DNA of 64,000 nucleotides from Streptomyces sp. NBC_00376 (GCF_036077095.1 NZ_CP107960.1:8680001-8744000), one strand, 5' to 3'; counted from the first letter of the stretch, positions 1 to 8,786 are shown. Program-made: numbers and translations. The notes: generated by a model from the sequence alone, not told the origin.

Positions 1-1057
1 GCGGATGCAGGTCCCGGGTGCGCTCCACCAGGGCGAGCAGGTCGACATTCTCCCCATGACGTTCGAGCATGCCGTCGGTCAGCATGAGCAGACGGTCGCC
101 GGGGCGCAGATCAATGTCCTGAACGCGGTAGGGGTGGGGGGCGGGCACGGACAGGCCGAAGGGATGGTCTACCTCGCAGGTGATCACCTCCGGAGCCCCC
201 TCGCGCATGCGCAGCGGCCAGGGGTGGCCGGCGTTGACGAGCTGGGCCTGCCCGGTGTGGAGGTTGATGCGCAGTAGCTGCCCGGTGGCGTGGCCGTGGC
301 CGTGGTCGGCCAGGGCCTGGTCGGCCCGGTGGGCTTGCTCGGCCAGGTCGGCTCCTGCGCGGCGGGCGCTGCGCAGGGCGCTCACCAAGACCGTGGCGGC
401 CAGGGCGGCGTCGATGTTGTGGCCCATGGGGTCGGTCACCGACAGGTGCAGGGTGTCGCGGTCCAGGGCGTAGTCGAAGGTGTCGCCGCTGAGGTCTTCG
501 GAGGGCTCCAGGCTCCCGCACAGCGTGAACTGTGCTGCCTCGCACGACAGTGACATGGGCAGCAGCTGGTACTGGATTTCTGCAGCCAAGGTGGAGGGCC
601 TGGAGCGTTTGCCCCAGGCGTAGAGATCAGTGAACCGCCCGTTGGCGATCACGATGTAGGCCAGGATGTGGGCGGCTTCCCTGATCGCATCGAGGAAGTC
701 CTCGCCGGGGTCGGCCGGCAGGAGCAATTCCAGCAGCCCGATGGCATCCCCGCGGTTGGTGACCGGCGCGATCACCCGCTGTTCCTGACCGGTCGCCTTC
801 TGATACAGCCGCTGGGTACGGATCACCTGCTCGTAGACGCTGCCGGACAGGGGGACCCGCTCCGCTTCCCGCCCCATGGTGCCGGCGACGGGCAGCCGCG
901 CCACCGCCTTCCCCGTCAGGTCCACGATGAGGAAAGAGACCTTCGTAGCTTTGAAACGTCGCCGCAGGTCTTCTGCGACCACATCGACGGCCTCCACCGG
1001 CGCCGCCGTCTCCGCAGCTGCCAGCAACCGGGCAAGTTCGTTGTGCTCAGCACTCAC
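1..1057 (-). CDS. SpoIIE-type PP2C protein phosphatase with N-terminal sensor region (3' end outside window)
   Basis: Reading the minus strand gives one uninterrupted frame running off the left edge. The first ~150 residues ([20 protein letters not shown] onward) look like a GAF-type sensor. They are followed by a SpoIIE/PP2C-like domain with [53 protein letters not shown] and [20 protein letters not shown]. Such proteins are metal-dependent Ser/Thr phosphatases, in Streptomyces usually acting on anti-sigma-factor antagonists. GTG at 1057 is preferred over GTG at 1063 because GGGAG then lies 7 nt upstream. The acidic metal ligands appear as SGD and TDG. The C-terminus is missing, so an additional kinase domain cannot be excluded. 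Confidence 0.85.
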   Translation of the reverse strand, partial: MSAEHNELARLLAAAETAAPVEAVDVVAEDLRRRFKATKVSFLIVDLTGKAVARLPVAGTMGREAERVPLSGSVYEQVIRTQRLYQKATGQEQRVIAPVTNRGDAIGLLELLLPADPGEDFLDAIREAAHILAYIVIANGRFTDLYAWGKRSRPSTLAAEIQYQLLPMSLSCEAAQFTLCGSLEPSEDLSGDTFDYALDRDTLHLSVTDPMGHNIDAALAATVLVSALRSARRAGADLAEQAHRADQALADHGHGHATGQLLRINLHTGQAQLVNAGHPWPLRMREGAPEVITCEVDHPFGLSVPAPHPYRVQDIDLRPGDRLLMLTDGMLERHGENVDLLALVERTRDLHP

Positions 1058-1149
1058 GACCACGCTCCCTACCAGCGCCCCTCATATCAGCTTGGGAACC
1101 GCCACGGGGAGTGTCAATCTGTGACCAGTCACACTTAAGGACCGCCCCG

Positions 1150-1320
1150 GCCTCGTCCAGGCGCGATCAACACCCCGAAGCGCAACAAGACGCCCTGAAA
1201 GCCGCAGGGTGCGAACAGATCTTCACCGGCAAGGCGTCCGGCAAGCTCGCCCGCCGGCCCGATCTCGACAAGGCCTTCCTCGTCGCGTGCGAGGGTGACC
1301 AACCCGTGGCAAATACCCAC
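1150..1320 (+). pseudogene. Serine recombinase (resolvase/invertase) N-terminal fragment
   Basis: The translation contains RDQHPEAQQDALKAAGC, then a short gap, then SGKLARRPDLDKAF. This matches the region after the catalytic serine in Tn3-type resolvases. The start, the catalytic YxRVS segment and the C-terminal DNA-binding part are absent, so it is a non-functional scrap. Confidence 0.6.
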
Positions 1321-1505
1321 TGCTGACCTGCAAAGACCGCTGCTGACCTGCGTGGTCGGGGCGGCCGGCGCCGTGGTCGAGCCTGTGGTCAGGCGTGTCC
1401 CCGCAGCAGCACGCTCCGACCAGCCCTGCAGCCGACACCGACCACGCAGGCCTGCCCAGGATCACCTTGGGCCTGTCCGCGCAGTCGGCCGCCGTGACCT
1501 GCCGG

Positions 1506-1875
1506 TCAGGTACGGAAGCGGGGGAACCAGCCGCCGGCCTTGTGCGCGGCGGCCCGGTCCTCCGCCTCCTGGCACAGGCGCTCCTGTTCCCGCTCCCGGC
1601 GCTCGCGCTCCTCGATCCGGGCCTCGGCCTGCTGCTCGGCTGTGACGGTCCGGGTCTGGCAGTCCTCGCAGGTGCGGGTGCGACTGGCACCTGCTCCAGT
1701 CCCGCGTGTACTCGACCGCCTTCCAGCGGTCGTCGGTGAACTTCTGCCCGCAGTCCTCGCACACCGGCCGCCAGGCTTCCCGCCGCGCGGCTTCCTCCTC
1801 CGCCACTGCTCTTTCCGGACGGCTTGCCGGCTGCGGTCGAGGCAGGCGTCCCGGCGGAAGTTGCCGATCGCCTCC
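1506..1875 (-). pseudogene. Frameshifted small protein with Cys pairs and charged C-terminal helix
   Basis: In one minus-strand frame the sequence reads WRPVCEDCGQKFTDDRWKAV; in the next it continues RTCEDCQTRTVTAEQQAEAR and a long Arg/Glu-rich helix ending KAGGWFPRFRT and a stop. Two CxxC pairs about 30 residues apart suggest a zinc-binding domain. The two halves are in different frames, broken near 1690, and the upstream part abuts an IS3 fragment. Similar actinomycete proteins are uncharacterised as far as I recall. No function is proposed. Confidence 0.45.
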
Positions 1876-1882
1876 AGCAGCG

Positions 1883-2137
1883 TTCCTATACCTGGCCACC
1901 GTCATCGACCTCGCCTCACGCCGCCCGGCCGGATGGGCGCGAACCAATCTCGTCACCGAGGCCCTGGCCACCGCCAAACGCACCCGCGGCAGCCTCGCCG
2001 GAGCGGTCATGCACACCGACCACGGCGCCCAGTACACCAGCCAGGCGTTCGCCGACGCCTGCCGCAGAGCCGGCGTCCGCCAGTCCATGAGCGCGATCGG
2101 ATCCAGCGCGGACAACACACTCGCCGAGTCCTTCAAC
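1883..2137 (+). pseudogene. IS3-family OrfB transposase fragment
   Basis: The frame reads FLYLATVIDLASRRPAGW, AVMHTDHGAQYTSQAF and SSADNTLAESFN, carrying the second Asp and the Glu of the DDE integrase core. It closely resembles OrfB of the intact element at 3657-4963 but lacks the N-terminus, the first catalytic Asp and the C-terminus. It is a solo remnant joined to integrase debris. Confidence 0.8.
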
Positions 2138-2219
2138 GGCTCGCCGCCAGCCGACGGAGGCGACGCGTCGAGGCCGTCCCCGAACCGCTGCGGCAAGCCG
2201 TCGCAACCTTCGACTCCTC

Positions 2220-2850
2220 CCGGATGCGTGCTCAGGAACGAGCCCGCCGGGCCGGCACTCGCCCTCACAGCAATCACACTCTGAAGACGGCCCTGGCCAC
2301 CATGCGTGACAAGAGGGACTGGGTCCTCGTCGACGTGCAGGACATCGAAGCCTTTCTGGGCATCCTTCCCAGGGGACGCAAGCGGCGGCTGACCGTGCTG
2401 TGACAGTTCTTCCGCTTCGCCCGGGCCCAGAGGGTGGTGCTGGTCGACCCCACCCGCCAGTTGGTTGCGAAGGAAGCGAACGGCTTCTGCGGCAGGACCC
2501 TCGCCCTCGACCAGCAACGCGAGCTGTTCCGGCGCTGGACGACCGATGAGCACGTGCATCCGCACGAGGCAGTGGTGGGCATGCTCGCGCTGCGGCACGG
2601 CGCCTCCAGCTCAGAGGTACGGATGCTGCAGATCAACGACATCGACCAGCAGGCCCAGACGGTCCGGCTCGAAAGCGGCCCCATCCCGTTCCTCTGGATC
2701 CCGCCTCCTGGACGGTCCTGCAGCGGTGCCTGACCCATCGCGAGGCATGGCGGATGGACAACCCGCGATCCGCAGCATCCGCCTCGTCGACCTGGTGAAC
2801 ACGATGGACCCCAAGCTCGTCGCGGCGGCCTTCGGTACTGGGCGGTGCGG
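2220..2850 (+). pseudogene. Tyrosine recombinase (phage-type integrase), nonsense and frameshift mutated
   Basis: Collinear pieces of a site-specific integrase lie in different frames. The first, MRDKRDWVLVDVQDIEAFLG to RRLTVL, ends at TGA 2401-2403. The same frame continues QFFRFARAQRVVLVDPTRQL and HEAVVGMLALRHGASSSEVR (the region around the first catalytic Arg). After a frameshift near 2685 comes LDPASWTVLQRCLTHREAW, then LVDLVNTMDPKLVAAAFG. A CGA-to-TGA change would explain the first stop. The C-terminal catalytic Tyr is not found. It cannot make an active recombinase. Confidence 0.7.
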
Positions 2851-2965
2851 AGGCGCTCGATGTGTGTGCAGGTCTGGCACAGTGTGCGGCCGGTGTCGCC
2901 CCACGGGGTGCAGGGCTGGTCGGGGTGGGCCCCGCATTCACCGCACACGCGGTCTGCGGTCGTGC
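2850..2965 (-). pseudogene. Possible zinc-finger protein fragment
   Basis: A minus-strand frame contains RVCGECGAHPDQPCTPWGD and LCQTCTHIERLRTAQ: a CxxC, a further Cys and a second CxxC with spacing seen in small actinomycete zinc-finger proteins. No start or consistent frame could be assigned, and it directly follows the broken integrase. Low confidence. Confidence 0.3.
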
Positions 2966-3656
2966 GGCGGCCGCGGCGAGTTGCGCGGTGCTCGCGGGGG
3001 TCGGCTCGAACGCCTTGACGAGGTAGACGTCGAAGAGACCCCGGCGGCCGGCCCCGTTGCGGCCTTCGACCGTGGCGCGAGGTCGGCACCGTACGACGCC
3101 CGCCTGCCAGACGCGCACCGCCGAAACAGCCGGTAAACCACCTTGCGGGGGCGCGGTAGTTGTCTCCTGGCGGGCGGTCGGCGCGCAGCCGTGGACGGGG
3201 CGGGCGAAGAGCAGTATGCCGAACGGCGGGGCGTGGAGCGCCGCCGGGAACAGTTCCGTGCGAGGCCTTTTCGGCGGCGCGGATGAGCGGGACGGCCGGG
3301 ACAGGCTTCCGGGCTCCGGTCGATGGCGGGGTCCGTCCACCGTCGCTGCGCCGCGGTGACCGCGTTCGTGGGTGCGTCGACCGGGAAGGCCGGCGTCGCC
3401 CAGGTTGGCAGCGAGGTCGTGGACGAGTGCGGCTGCTGCGTCTGCAGGGCCGGGCCGCCCGTCCCCGCCCGTGGAGGATTCGAACGAGTCCGCTGAGCCC
3501 CTTTCGGTGCGGAAGGAATGCGCCATCCTTCGCGCCTCCGGCGACGCAATAGCCGTCTTGGCTCTCAAACTGGTACGGCATTTTGACCTACTGGTAACCA
3601 TGCCTCCGCGCCGGCTGGCAAGGTCCAACGCCGCCCCGACGAACTGCCCGACCACG
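2966..3656. other. Degraded region without a supportable gene
   Basis: Minus-strand frames here show short coherent stretches such as GPADAAAALVHDLAANLGDA and VYLVKAFEPTPASTAQLAAA, but none lasts and no start, stop and domain agree. It is most likely decayed coding DNA next to the IS3 element that begins at 3657. Confidence 0.4.
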
Positions 3657-3729
3657 GGGCCTTCACCCCTGATCTTGGACACTCGAGATAGTGGATCTTG
3701 AGGATCTGAGAGATGGACGTGTCGTGGTC

Positions 3730-4038
3730 ATGAAGCGCTATCCGCCGGAGTTCAAGGCGGACGCGGTCGCGCTGTACGATTCGCGGTCCGAGGCGACGAT
3801 CAAGCAGATCGCCGCCGACCTGGGGGTGAACCCGGAGACGCTGCGCAACTGGATCCGGGCGGCCGGAGCCGGTCGTCCGCGCGGCCGTCGGGCGGCCATG
3901 CCGCCGACGGTTCCGGTGGCGCCGTCGGCTCTGGAGGCCGAGGTCGCCGCCTTGAGGCGGGAGAACGCCGAGCTGAAGAAGGAACGGGAGATCCTGCGCA
4001 AGGCGGCCCGCTATTTCGCCTCGGAGACGGGCTGGTGA
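3730..4038 (+). CDS. IS3-family OrfA (helix-turn-helix protein)
   Basis: This 102-residue protein opens MKRYPPEFKADAVALYDSR with a helix-turn-helix (IKQIAADLGVNPETLRNW). It ends in a leucine-zipper-like coiled coil, LEAEVAALRRENAELKKERE, as in OrfA proteins that bind the IS ends. Its stop overlaps the start of orfB by 4 nt (GTGA). In-frame GTG codons lie upstream at 3691 and 3724; ATG 3730 aligns best with family starts. Confidence 0.85.
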   Translation: MKRYPPEFKADAVALYDSRSEATIKQIAADLGVNPETLRNWIRAAGAGRPRGRRAAMPPTVPVAPSALEAEVAALRRENAELKKEREILRKAARYFASETGW

Positions 4039-4934
4039 ACCGCTGCCAGTTCGTTGAGGACCACCAGCGCCGTTACGGCGTGAAGCGGTTGTGCCGCATC
4101 CTGGGCATCGCCCGCTCGAGCTTCTACCACTGGCGCCGCAGTGCACCGCTGCGGGCAGCCCGCCAGGCTGCCGACGCCCAGCTCGCCGCCCGGATACGCG
4201 TGATCCACCGGGCCTCGGACGGCACCTACGGCGCCCCCAGGATCACCGCTGAACTCCGCGAGGACGGCGAGCGCGTGAACCACGAGCGGGTCGCCCGCAT
4301 CATGCAGGCGATCGGGCTGGCCGGCCTCCGCCTGCGCAGGAAGCATCGCACCACCATCCCGGACCCCGCCGCGGCGAAGGTGCCGGACCTGATCGGCCGT
4401 AACTTCACCGCGGACGAGGTGAACCGAAAGTACGTCGGCGACATCACATGCCTGCCGCTGGCAGGCGGGACGTTCCGCTATCTCGCGACCGTGATCGATC
4501 TCTGCTCACGGCGCCTGGCCGGGTGGGCGATCGCCGACCATATGCGCGCCGACCTCGTCGTCGACGCCCTGAAAGCAGCCGAGCGGACCCGCGGCAGCCT
4601 CGCCGGCGCCGTGATGCACACCGATCACGGGGCCCAGTACTGCAGCCGGGCCTTCGCCAACGCCTGCCGCCAGGCTGGCGTGACCCAGTCCATGAGCGCC
4701 ATCGGCAGCTCGGCGGATAACGCCCTGGCGGAGTCGTTCAACGCGACCTGCAAACGCGAGACCCTCCAGGGCCGCAGGGCCTGGAACGACGAACGCGAAG
4801 CCCGCCTGGACCTCTTCCGCTGGCTCCACCGCTACAACACCGTCCGACGCCACTCCCGCCTCGGACACCGCAGCCCCATCGCCTACGAACAAACACTCCA
4901 AACAACATCAACTACGCTGGCCGAAGCCGCATAA
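4035..4934 (+). CDS. IS3-family OrfB DDE transposase
   Basis: A 299-residue integrase-core transposase starting at GTG 4035 inside the end of orfA, so translation is coupled or shared through frameshifting. An HTH_21-like segment (YGVKRLCRILGIARSSFYHW) precedes the rve core. The catalytic triad is visible as the Asp of KYVGDITCLPL, the Asp of VMHTDHGAQY and the Glu of NALAESFNATCKRE. Length and motifs are intact, so the element is probably active. The fragment at 1883-2137 is a close relative. Confidence 0.9.
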   Translation: MNRCQFVEDHQRRYGVKRLCRILGIARSSFYHWRRSAPLRAARQAADAQLAARIRVIHRASDGTYGAPRITAELREDGERVNHERVARIMQAIGLAGLRLRRKHRTTIPDPAAAKVPDLIGRNFTADEVNRKYVGDITCLPLAGGTFRYLATVIDLCSRRLAGWAIADHMRADLVVDALKAAERTRGSLAGAVMHTDHGAQYCSRAFANACRQAGVTQSMSAIGSSADNALAESFNATCKRETLQGRRAWNDEREARLDLFRWLHRYNTVRRHSRLGHRSPIAYEQTLQTTSTTLAEAA

Positions 4935-4967
4935 CCCGTGTTCAGAATCAGGGGTCAAGGCCCGGTG

Positions 4968-5719
4968 GGGTGGTCGGCCGCATCCTGGTCCCGACCCCGG
5001 AAGCCACAGGCAACGACCTCGCCCACGGCTTCGCCGTGCCCGCCACCCACCGCAGGCGCTGAGACTTCAGTGCCCACGGCGTGCGCCGGTCGATCGAGGA
5101 CAGCCTGAAGCGGTTTGGCCTGGACCGGATAGACGTCGTCTACCTCCACGACCCCGAGGCTCATGCCGCGCAGGCCCTCGACCAGGCCTACCCGGAGCTC
5201 GCACGGATGCGGGACGAGGGAGTCGTCGGAGCGATCGGCGTTGGCATGAACCAGACCGAGCTGCTCGCCCGCTTCGTCCGCGACACGGACATCGACGCCG
5301 TCCTCCTCGCCGGCCGCTACACCCTGCTCGACCAGAACGGTCTGGCCGAACTGCTGCCGCTCGCCGCCGCCCGCGGCGTCGGTGCCGTCATCGGTGGCGT
5401 CTTCGACTCCGGACTGCTCGCCGACCCCCGTCCTCGCTCCACCTACAACTACACCACCGCGCCACTCGACTTTCTCACCAGGGCACTGGACCTCAAGGCA
5501 GTGTGCGAACGCCACGGAGTGCCGCTGCGCGCCGCCGCACTCCGCTTCCCGTTCGGACACCCGGCCGTCGCGAGCGCCCTTGTCGGAACCCGCAGCGCCA
5601 CCGAGGCCCGCGACGCCGCCGCAATGCTCGCCCACCCGATCCCGGGCTTGCTGTGGGCAGAGCTCAAGGCACGCGGGCTGCTCCCCGCCGACGTGCCGAT
5701 GCCCAGGCTGGTCGACTGA
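4968..5719 (+). pseudogene. Aldo/keto reductase, 5'-truncated with internal stop
   Basis: The frame reads VGRILVPTPEATGNDLAHGF, then reaches TGA at about 5060 where relatives have Trp (RRR-stop-DFSAHGVRRS). It continues open to 5719 with SIEDSLKRFGLDRIDVVYLH, ARMRDEGVVGAIGVGMNQTE and a C-terminal VASALVGTRSATEARDAA. This matches the fucose/aldose dehydrogenase branch of NAD(P)H aldo/keto reductases. The N-terminal ~50 residues, including the catalytic Asp/Tyr region, are missing at the IS3 boundary. An ATG at 5081 could still start a 212-residue product, but without the active site. Confidence 0.8.
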
Positions 5720-5788
5720 TAAGACCGTGTCCTACATGGCCACGACGGCCCGCACGAAATGACGGCGTTGTCGTGGCCGCAACGTGGG

Positions 5789-5822
5789 ACGGCCAGCCGC
5801 CCGTCAGGGCGCGGCTGGCCGT
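5789..5822. terminator. Hairpin terminator between convergent genes
   Basis: A perfect 12-bp inverted repeat, ACGGCCAGCCGC and GCGGCTGGCCGT, with a 10-nt loop lies between the aldo/keto reductase remnant and the convergent GNAT gene. No U-tract follows, as is common in actinomycetes. It can serve both directions. Confidence 0.65.
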
Positions 5823-5868
5823 CGAGATAGCCTGCGGTCACATCTCAGCCGACCTGGCCCGTGCACAC

Positions 5869-6396
5869 TCAGCTGAGGTTGTCGTTCGACGGGGAGTCTC
5901 GGGTCATGCGCACGTTGGGCAGTTTTCCTCGCCAGAGCTCTCGCTCACCTGTGGCCTTGAATCCGTAGCGCTCGTAGAAACGGACCGCTCGTTCGTTGTA
6001 ATCAGTGACCCAAAGACGCATCGGTGTGCTTCCCACCCAGGCGAGGAACTCACTCATCAATCGGCCTCCGACACCTTGGCCTTGGGCTTCGTTCAGGAGA
6101 TACATTGGCCCGAGGGTTACCACCTCGTCCCGACGGCCGCAGAGGAAGCCGACGATCTCCGTATCGGAGCGGACGACACGGCAAAACAACAGGTCCGGTT
6201 GTTGCTTCACCGCCTCGATGAACTCCCGCCACTGTGCGACCCCTTCCGCGGTCGCGGAGGCGCCGCGCTGTTCACGGATCCATGTCTCATCGATCCCCGC
6301 TTCGTCATTGAGATACGTCTGCAGCCAGGCCCTCAACTGCACAGGCCCCAGAGAAGCGGCGTCTTCGGCATGGGGGGCTTCGATCACGTGGGTCAT
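5869..6396 (-). CDS. GNAT-family N-acetyltransferase
   Basis: A 175-residue single-domain GNAT protein. The acetyl-CoA-binding motif A is EAQGQGVGGRLMSEFLAWVG, followed by RLWVTDYNERAVRFYERYGF, the usual beta5-alpha4 segment. ATG 6396 is preferred to ATG 6405: a GAGG lies 9 nt upstream of the former and directly abuts the latter. The substrate cannot be inferred. Just downstream it faces the 5789-5822 hairpin; upstream lies the IS6 element. Confidence 0.85.
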   Translation of the reverse strand: MTHVIEAPHAEDAASLGPVQLRAWLQTYLNDEAGIDETWIREQRGASATAEGVAQWREFIEAVKQQPDLLFCRVVRSDTEIVGFLCGRRDEVVTLGPMYLLNEAQGQGVGGRLMSEFLAWVGSTPMRLWVTDYNERAVRFYERYGFKATGERELWRGKLPNVRMTRDSPSNDNLS

Positions 6397-6560
6397 GGCG
6401 GCCATCCTCGGCGATGTTCCGCGAACACGTCGCCCAATTTTGGCTGTTCTTGGGCCTGGCCGCGTTCCGGCCGGGGCCGAGCACTGGCGTTGTCACGTTG
6501 GTGCGGTGTTGATCGATTGAGGGCGCGTCAGGGTGTGCAGGGGTCGGGTGGGGGCCTGGC

Positions 6561-7049
6561 TTACGCTGCGATGGGCTGGTCGGTGGCGCCGGTGATCTCG
6601 TCCCGGATGGCGAAGCGGGTGGTCATCTCGGTGCGGTACTCGGTGGCGGTCATCAGGTGGCGGCGTGGTCGGAAGTGCGGTGAGATACCGCTGAACGCGG
6701 CCAGGAACCGCTGGGCCCCGCCGGTACTGCGGAATCCTTTCATCGCGCGTTCGCGCTGCCTCGTCGGCTGATGACTGTTCTCGGCCCGGTGTTCAGTCCC
6801 TTGTGGGCGCGGTGTTTCTGCGGAGGTCATGATCTCGCGGTGGGCCGCGCCGTAGGAGCGGAGCTTGTCGGTGACGATCACCCTCGGCACCGAGCAGGTC
6901 TTTTTGAGCAGTTTGTGGAAGAACCGCCTGGCCGCAGCGGTGTCCCGCCGGTCCTGGACCAAAACGTCGAGCACATTGCCATCGGCGTCGACGGCCCGCC
7001 ACAGGTACTTCAGCGCACCGTTGATCCTGAGGAAGACCTCGTCCAGGTG
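6561..7049 (-). pseudogene. IS6-family transposase, C-terminal part
   Basis: From the IS110 junction the frame reads HLDEVFLRINGALKYLWRAV, then DGNVLDVLVQDRRDTAAARR and VIVTDKLRSYGAAHREIM, and ends NSHQPTRQRERAMKGFRS...IAA. The first catalytic Asp (HLDEV), the second (TDKLRSY) and the Glu (RAENSH) are present. It continues the N-terminal part at 8489-8719; the break falls between the Trp and His codons of DKWHLDEV. Confidence 0.9.
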
Positions 7050-7065
7050 CTTCCCAATGCCGATG

Positions 7066-8262
7066 TCAAGCCGCCGTCGTCACTGAGGGTATGACCTGGT
7101 AGCACCGTCGGTCACGGATCAGAGCCCACAGGACGTTGACGCGACGGCGTGCGAGCGCGAGGACGGCCTGGACGTGCCGTTTCCCCTCGGCGCGCTTGCG
7201 GTCGTAAAACTTCCGTGAGTTGGGGTCTCGTTGGACGCTGACCAGCGCGGAGATGTAGAAGACGCGCTGCAGGCGACGGTGGTATCTCGTCGGTCGGTGG
7301 TCGTTACCGCTGACCTGGCCGGAGTCGCGTGGGGCGGGGACCACGCCGGCGAAGGCCGCGAGCCGGTCGGCCGTGGGGAAGGCGTCCAGGCTGCCGCCGA
7401 CGGCGACGAGGAACTCGGCACCGAGGATCGTGCCGATGCCGGGCATGGACTGGATCACGTCGGCCAGTTCGTGTTCGCGAAACCGGCCCTCGATGAGTTT
7501 GTCGGTCTCGGTGATCTTCTCGTTGAGGACCATCACCTCCTTGGCGAGGGTGTGCACCATCTTCGCGATGGCCTTCTCACCCACGACGGCGGTGTGCTGG
7601 CGCTCGGCGGCCTCAACCACCTTCTCGGCGAGGGCAGCAGCGTTGCAGACCTTGCGGTTGCGCAGCCAGGCGGTCAGCCGCCGACTGCCCGCGCGGCGGA
7701 TCGCTGCCGGTGTCTGGTAACCGGTTAGCAGCACCAGCGGGCCGACGTTACCCAGGTCGAGGGCCCGTTCCAGGGCCGGAAACATGCTGTTCAGCAGGGC
7801 CTTGAGCCGGTTGGTGGTGCGGGTGCGGTCGGCGACCAGATCGACGCGGTGGTCGGTCAGCAGCCGCAGCTCGAGCGTGGCTTCGTCGCCGGGGCGGATC
7901 GGCTGGAGGTCGCGGCGCATCCGGGCCTGGTCGGCGATCACGCGGGCGTCACGGGCGTCCGTCTTGCCCTGGCCGCGGTAGCTGTCGGTGGCCCGGTTGA
8001 CCGCGATACCGGGGATGTAGACGAGCTCCTGGCCATGGTTGACCAGAAGGGCGATCAGCAGGCCGGGCTCGCCGCCGGTCATGTCAAGCGCCCAGGTCGT
8101 CTTGCCGCCGTCGGCGAGGTCCAGGACGTCACCGATCAGCTTCAGCAGTTCCGGCTCGTCGTTGGCCACCCGACGCGACAGCAGCGTGTCGCCCTCGCTG
8201 TCCAGGACCAGGCAGTGGTGGTGGGTCTTGCCGCAGTCGGTTCCCGCCCATATCCGGCTCAT
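7066..8262 (-). CDS. IS110-family DEDD transposase
   Basis: A 398-residue protein starting MSRIWAGTDCGKTHHHCLVL at ATG 8262, with GGAG just upstream. The N-terminal RuvC-like DEDD domain shows the first Asp (GTDCGKTHH) and KTDARDARVIADQAR. The C-terminal Transposase_20 region has IQSMPGIGTILGAEFLVAVG with the downstream Ser-containing segment APRDSGQVSGNDHRPTRY. Length and motifs are complete. In this family the enzyme acts with a non-coding RNA made from the element's own leader; see 8263-8488. Confidence 0.9.
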   Translation of the reverse strand: MSRIWAGTDCGKTHHHCLVLDSEGDTLLSRRVANDEPELLKLIGDVLDLADGGKTTWALDMTGGEPGLLIALLVNHGQELVYIPGIAVNRATDSYRGQGKTDARDARVIADQARMRRDLQPIRPGDEATLELRLLTDHRVDLVADRTRTTNRLKALLNSMFPALERALDLGNVGPLVLLTGYQTPAAIRRAGSRRLTAWLRNRKVCNAAALAEKVVEAAERQHTAVVGEKAIAKMVHTLAKEVMVLNEKITETDKLIEGRFREHELADVIQSMPGIGTILGAEFLVAVGGSLDAFPTADRLAAFAGVVPAPRDSGQVSGNDHRPTRYHRRLQRVFYISALVSVQRDPNSRKFYDRKRAEGKRHVQAVLALARRRVNVLWALIRDRRCYQVIPSVTTAA

Positions 8263-8488
8263 CGTGCTCCATTCGGTCGTACATGCCTTGCGTACCACGG
8301 ACGACCTCGCCGGCATTGCTCTACACAGCGACTTGTTCGCACTTCCCAATCGGCGGCCGAGTCGTCGTGGGGAGCCAGGCGGCCAAGCACCTGAAGCCAC
8401 GAACGGCAGCCACTTGTCAGCCACACCCAGCTCCCCTGGGTGTCCTCACCCTACGAACGGGAGGACCAACCCGTTCAAGAAGGTAGAG
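8263..8488 (-). ncRNA. Predicted bridge RNA of the IS110 element at 7050-8488
   Basis: This leader lies between the element's 5' end and its transposase and is read on the minus strand. Four guide segments occur in the order known for IS110 bridge RNAs. Left-target guide 8418-8409 equals GACAAGTGGC of the interrupted site (10 nt). Right-target guide 8393-8387, CAGGTGC, is the complement of GCACCTG across the junction (7 nt, 9 with one G-U). Left-donor guide 8350-8342, ATTGGGAAG, equals the element's 3' end (9 nt). Right-donor guide 8324-8318, GTAGAGC, is the complement of its 5' end GCTCTAC (7 nt). A hairpin CACCCAG/CTGGGTG precedes the target loop. The sequence matches are direct; transcription is inferred. 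Confidence 0.8.
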
Positions 8489-8719
8489 CCACTTGTCGCC
8501 CGTCTGCACACGCCGGCGGCCCAGGCCGTTGGCGTAGACCTGCCCGAACTTCGCACCCCAGCGGCGGACCGTCTCGCGGGAGACGAGCACGCCGCGTTCG
8601 AGCATCAGCTCCTCGACCTCGCGGAACGACAGCGGGAAACGGAAGTACAGCCACACGCAGTGCGCGATGATCTCCACCGGGTACCGGTGCCCCTTGCACG
8701 ACGGCGGCGCGCTGCCCAC
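8489..8719 (-). pseudogene. IS6-family transposase, N-terminal part
   Basis: GTG 8719 with a good ribosome site (GGGAGAGG, 6 nt spacing) starts MGSAPPSCKGHRYPVEIIAH, then WLYFRFPLSFREVEELMLER and an HTH (VSRETVRRWGAKFGQVYANG), and stops being IS6-like after GDKW at the IS110 junction. Residual codons run on into IS110 leader sequence. The remainder of the gene is 6561-7049. Confidence 0.9.
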
Positions 8720-8786
8720 GGACGACCTCTCCCGGCACGATCAACCAGAAGATCATTCCAGGCCGGTCAGTCAACGTGACAGTGCC

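Larger units (their letters stand above)
3657..4963 (+). mobile_element. IS3-family insertion sequence, apparently complete
   Basis: The element carries orfA and orfB and is bounded by imperfect inverted repeats matching at 22 of 26 positions: GGGCCTTCACCCCTGATCTT... at 3657-3682 and its counterpart at 4938-4963. Inside them are TGATCTTGGACAC and TGATTCTGAACAC, so by the usual IS3 TG...CA rule the ends might instead be 3670 and 4950, with the outer 13 bp an inverted target structure. No clear target duplication is visible. The right side joins a 5'-truncated aldo/keto reductase whose missing half is not on the left, so a deletion accompanied or followed insertion. Confidence 0.85.
7050..8488 (-). 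mobile_element. IS110-family insertion sequence inserted in an IS6 transposase gene
   Basis: The limits come from reconstructing the interrupted IS6 gene: flanks gtccaggtg (to 7049) and ccacttgtc (from 8489) rejoin as the codons for D-K-W-H-L-D. One or two bases (GC on the coding strand) are common to both junctions, so the ends are uncertain by that much and GC is the likely core dinucleotide. The element is about 1439 bp with no inverted repeats, as expected for IS110. It holds one transposase gene and a 226-nt leader. Confidence 0.9.
6486..8786 (-). mobile_element. IS6-family insertion sequence, split by an IS110 element
   Basis: Terminal inverted repeats GGCGTTGTCACGTTG (6486-6500) and GGCACTGTCACGTTG (8786-8772, minus strand) bracket a transposase gene in two pieces. 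Removing 7050-8488 leaves 862 bp, normal for IS6, and restores the reading frame exactly. No 8-bp target duplication was found at these limits. Confidence 0.8.
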
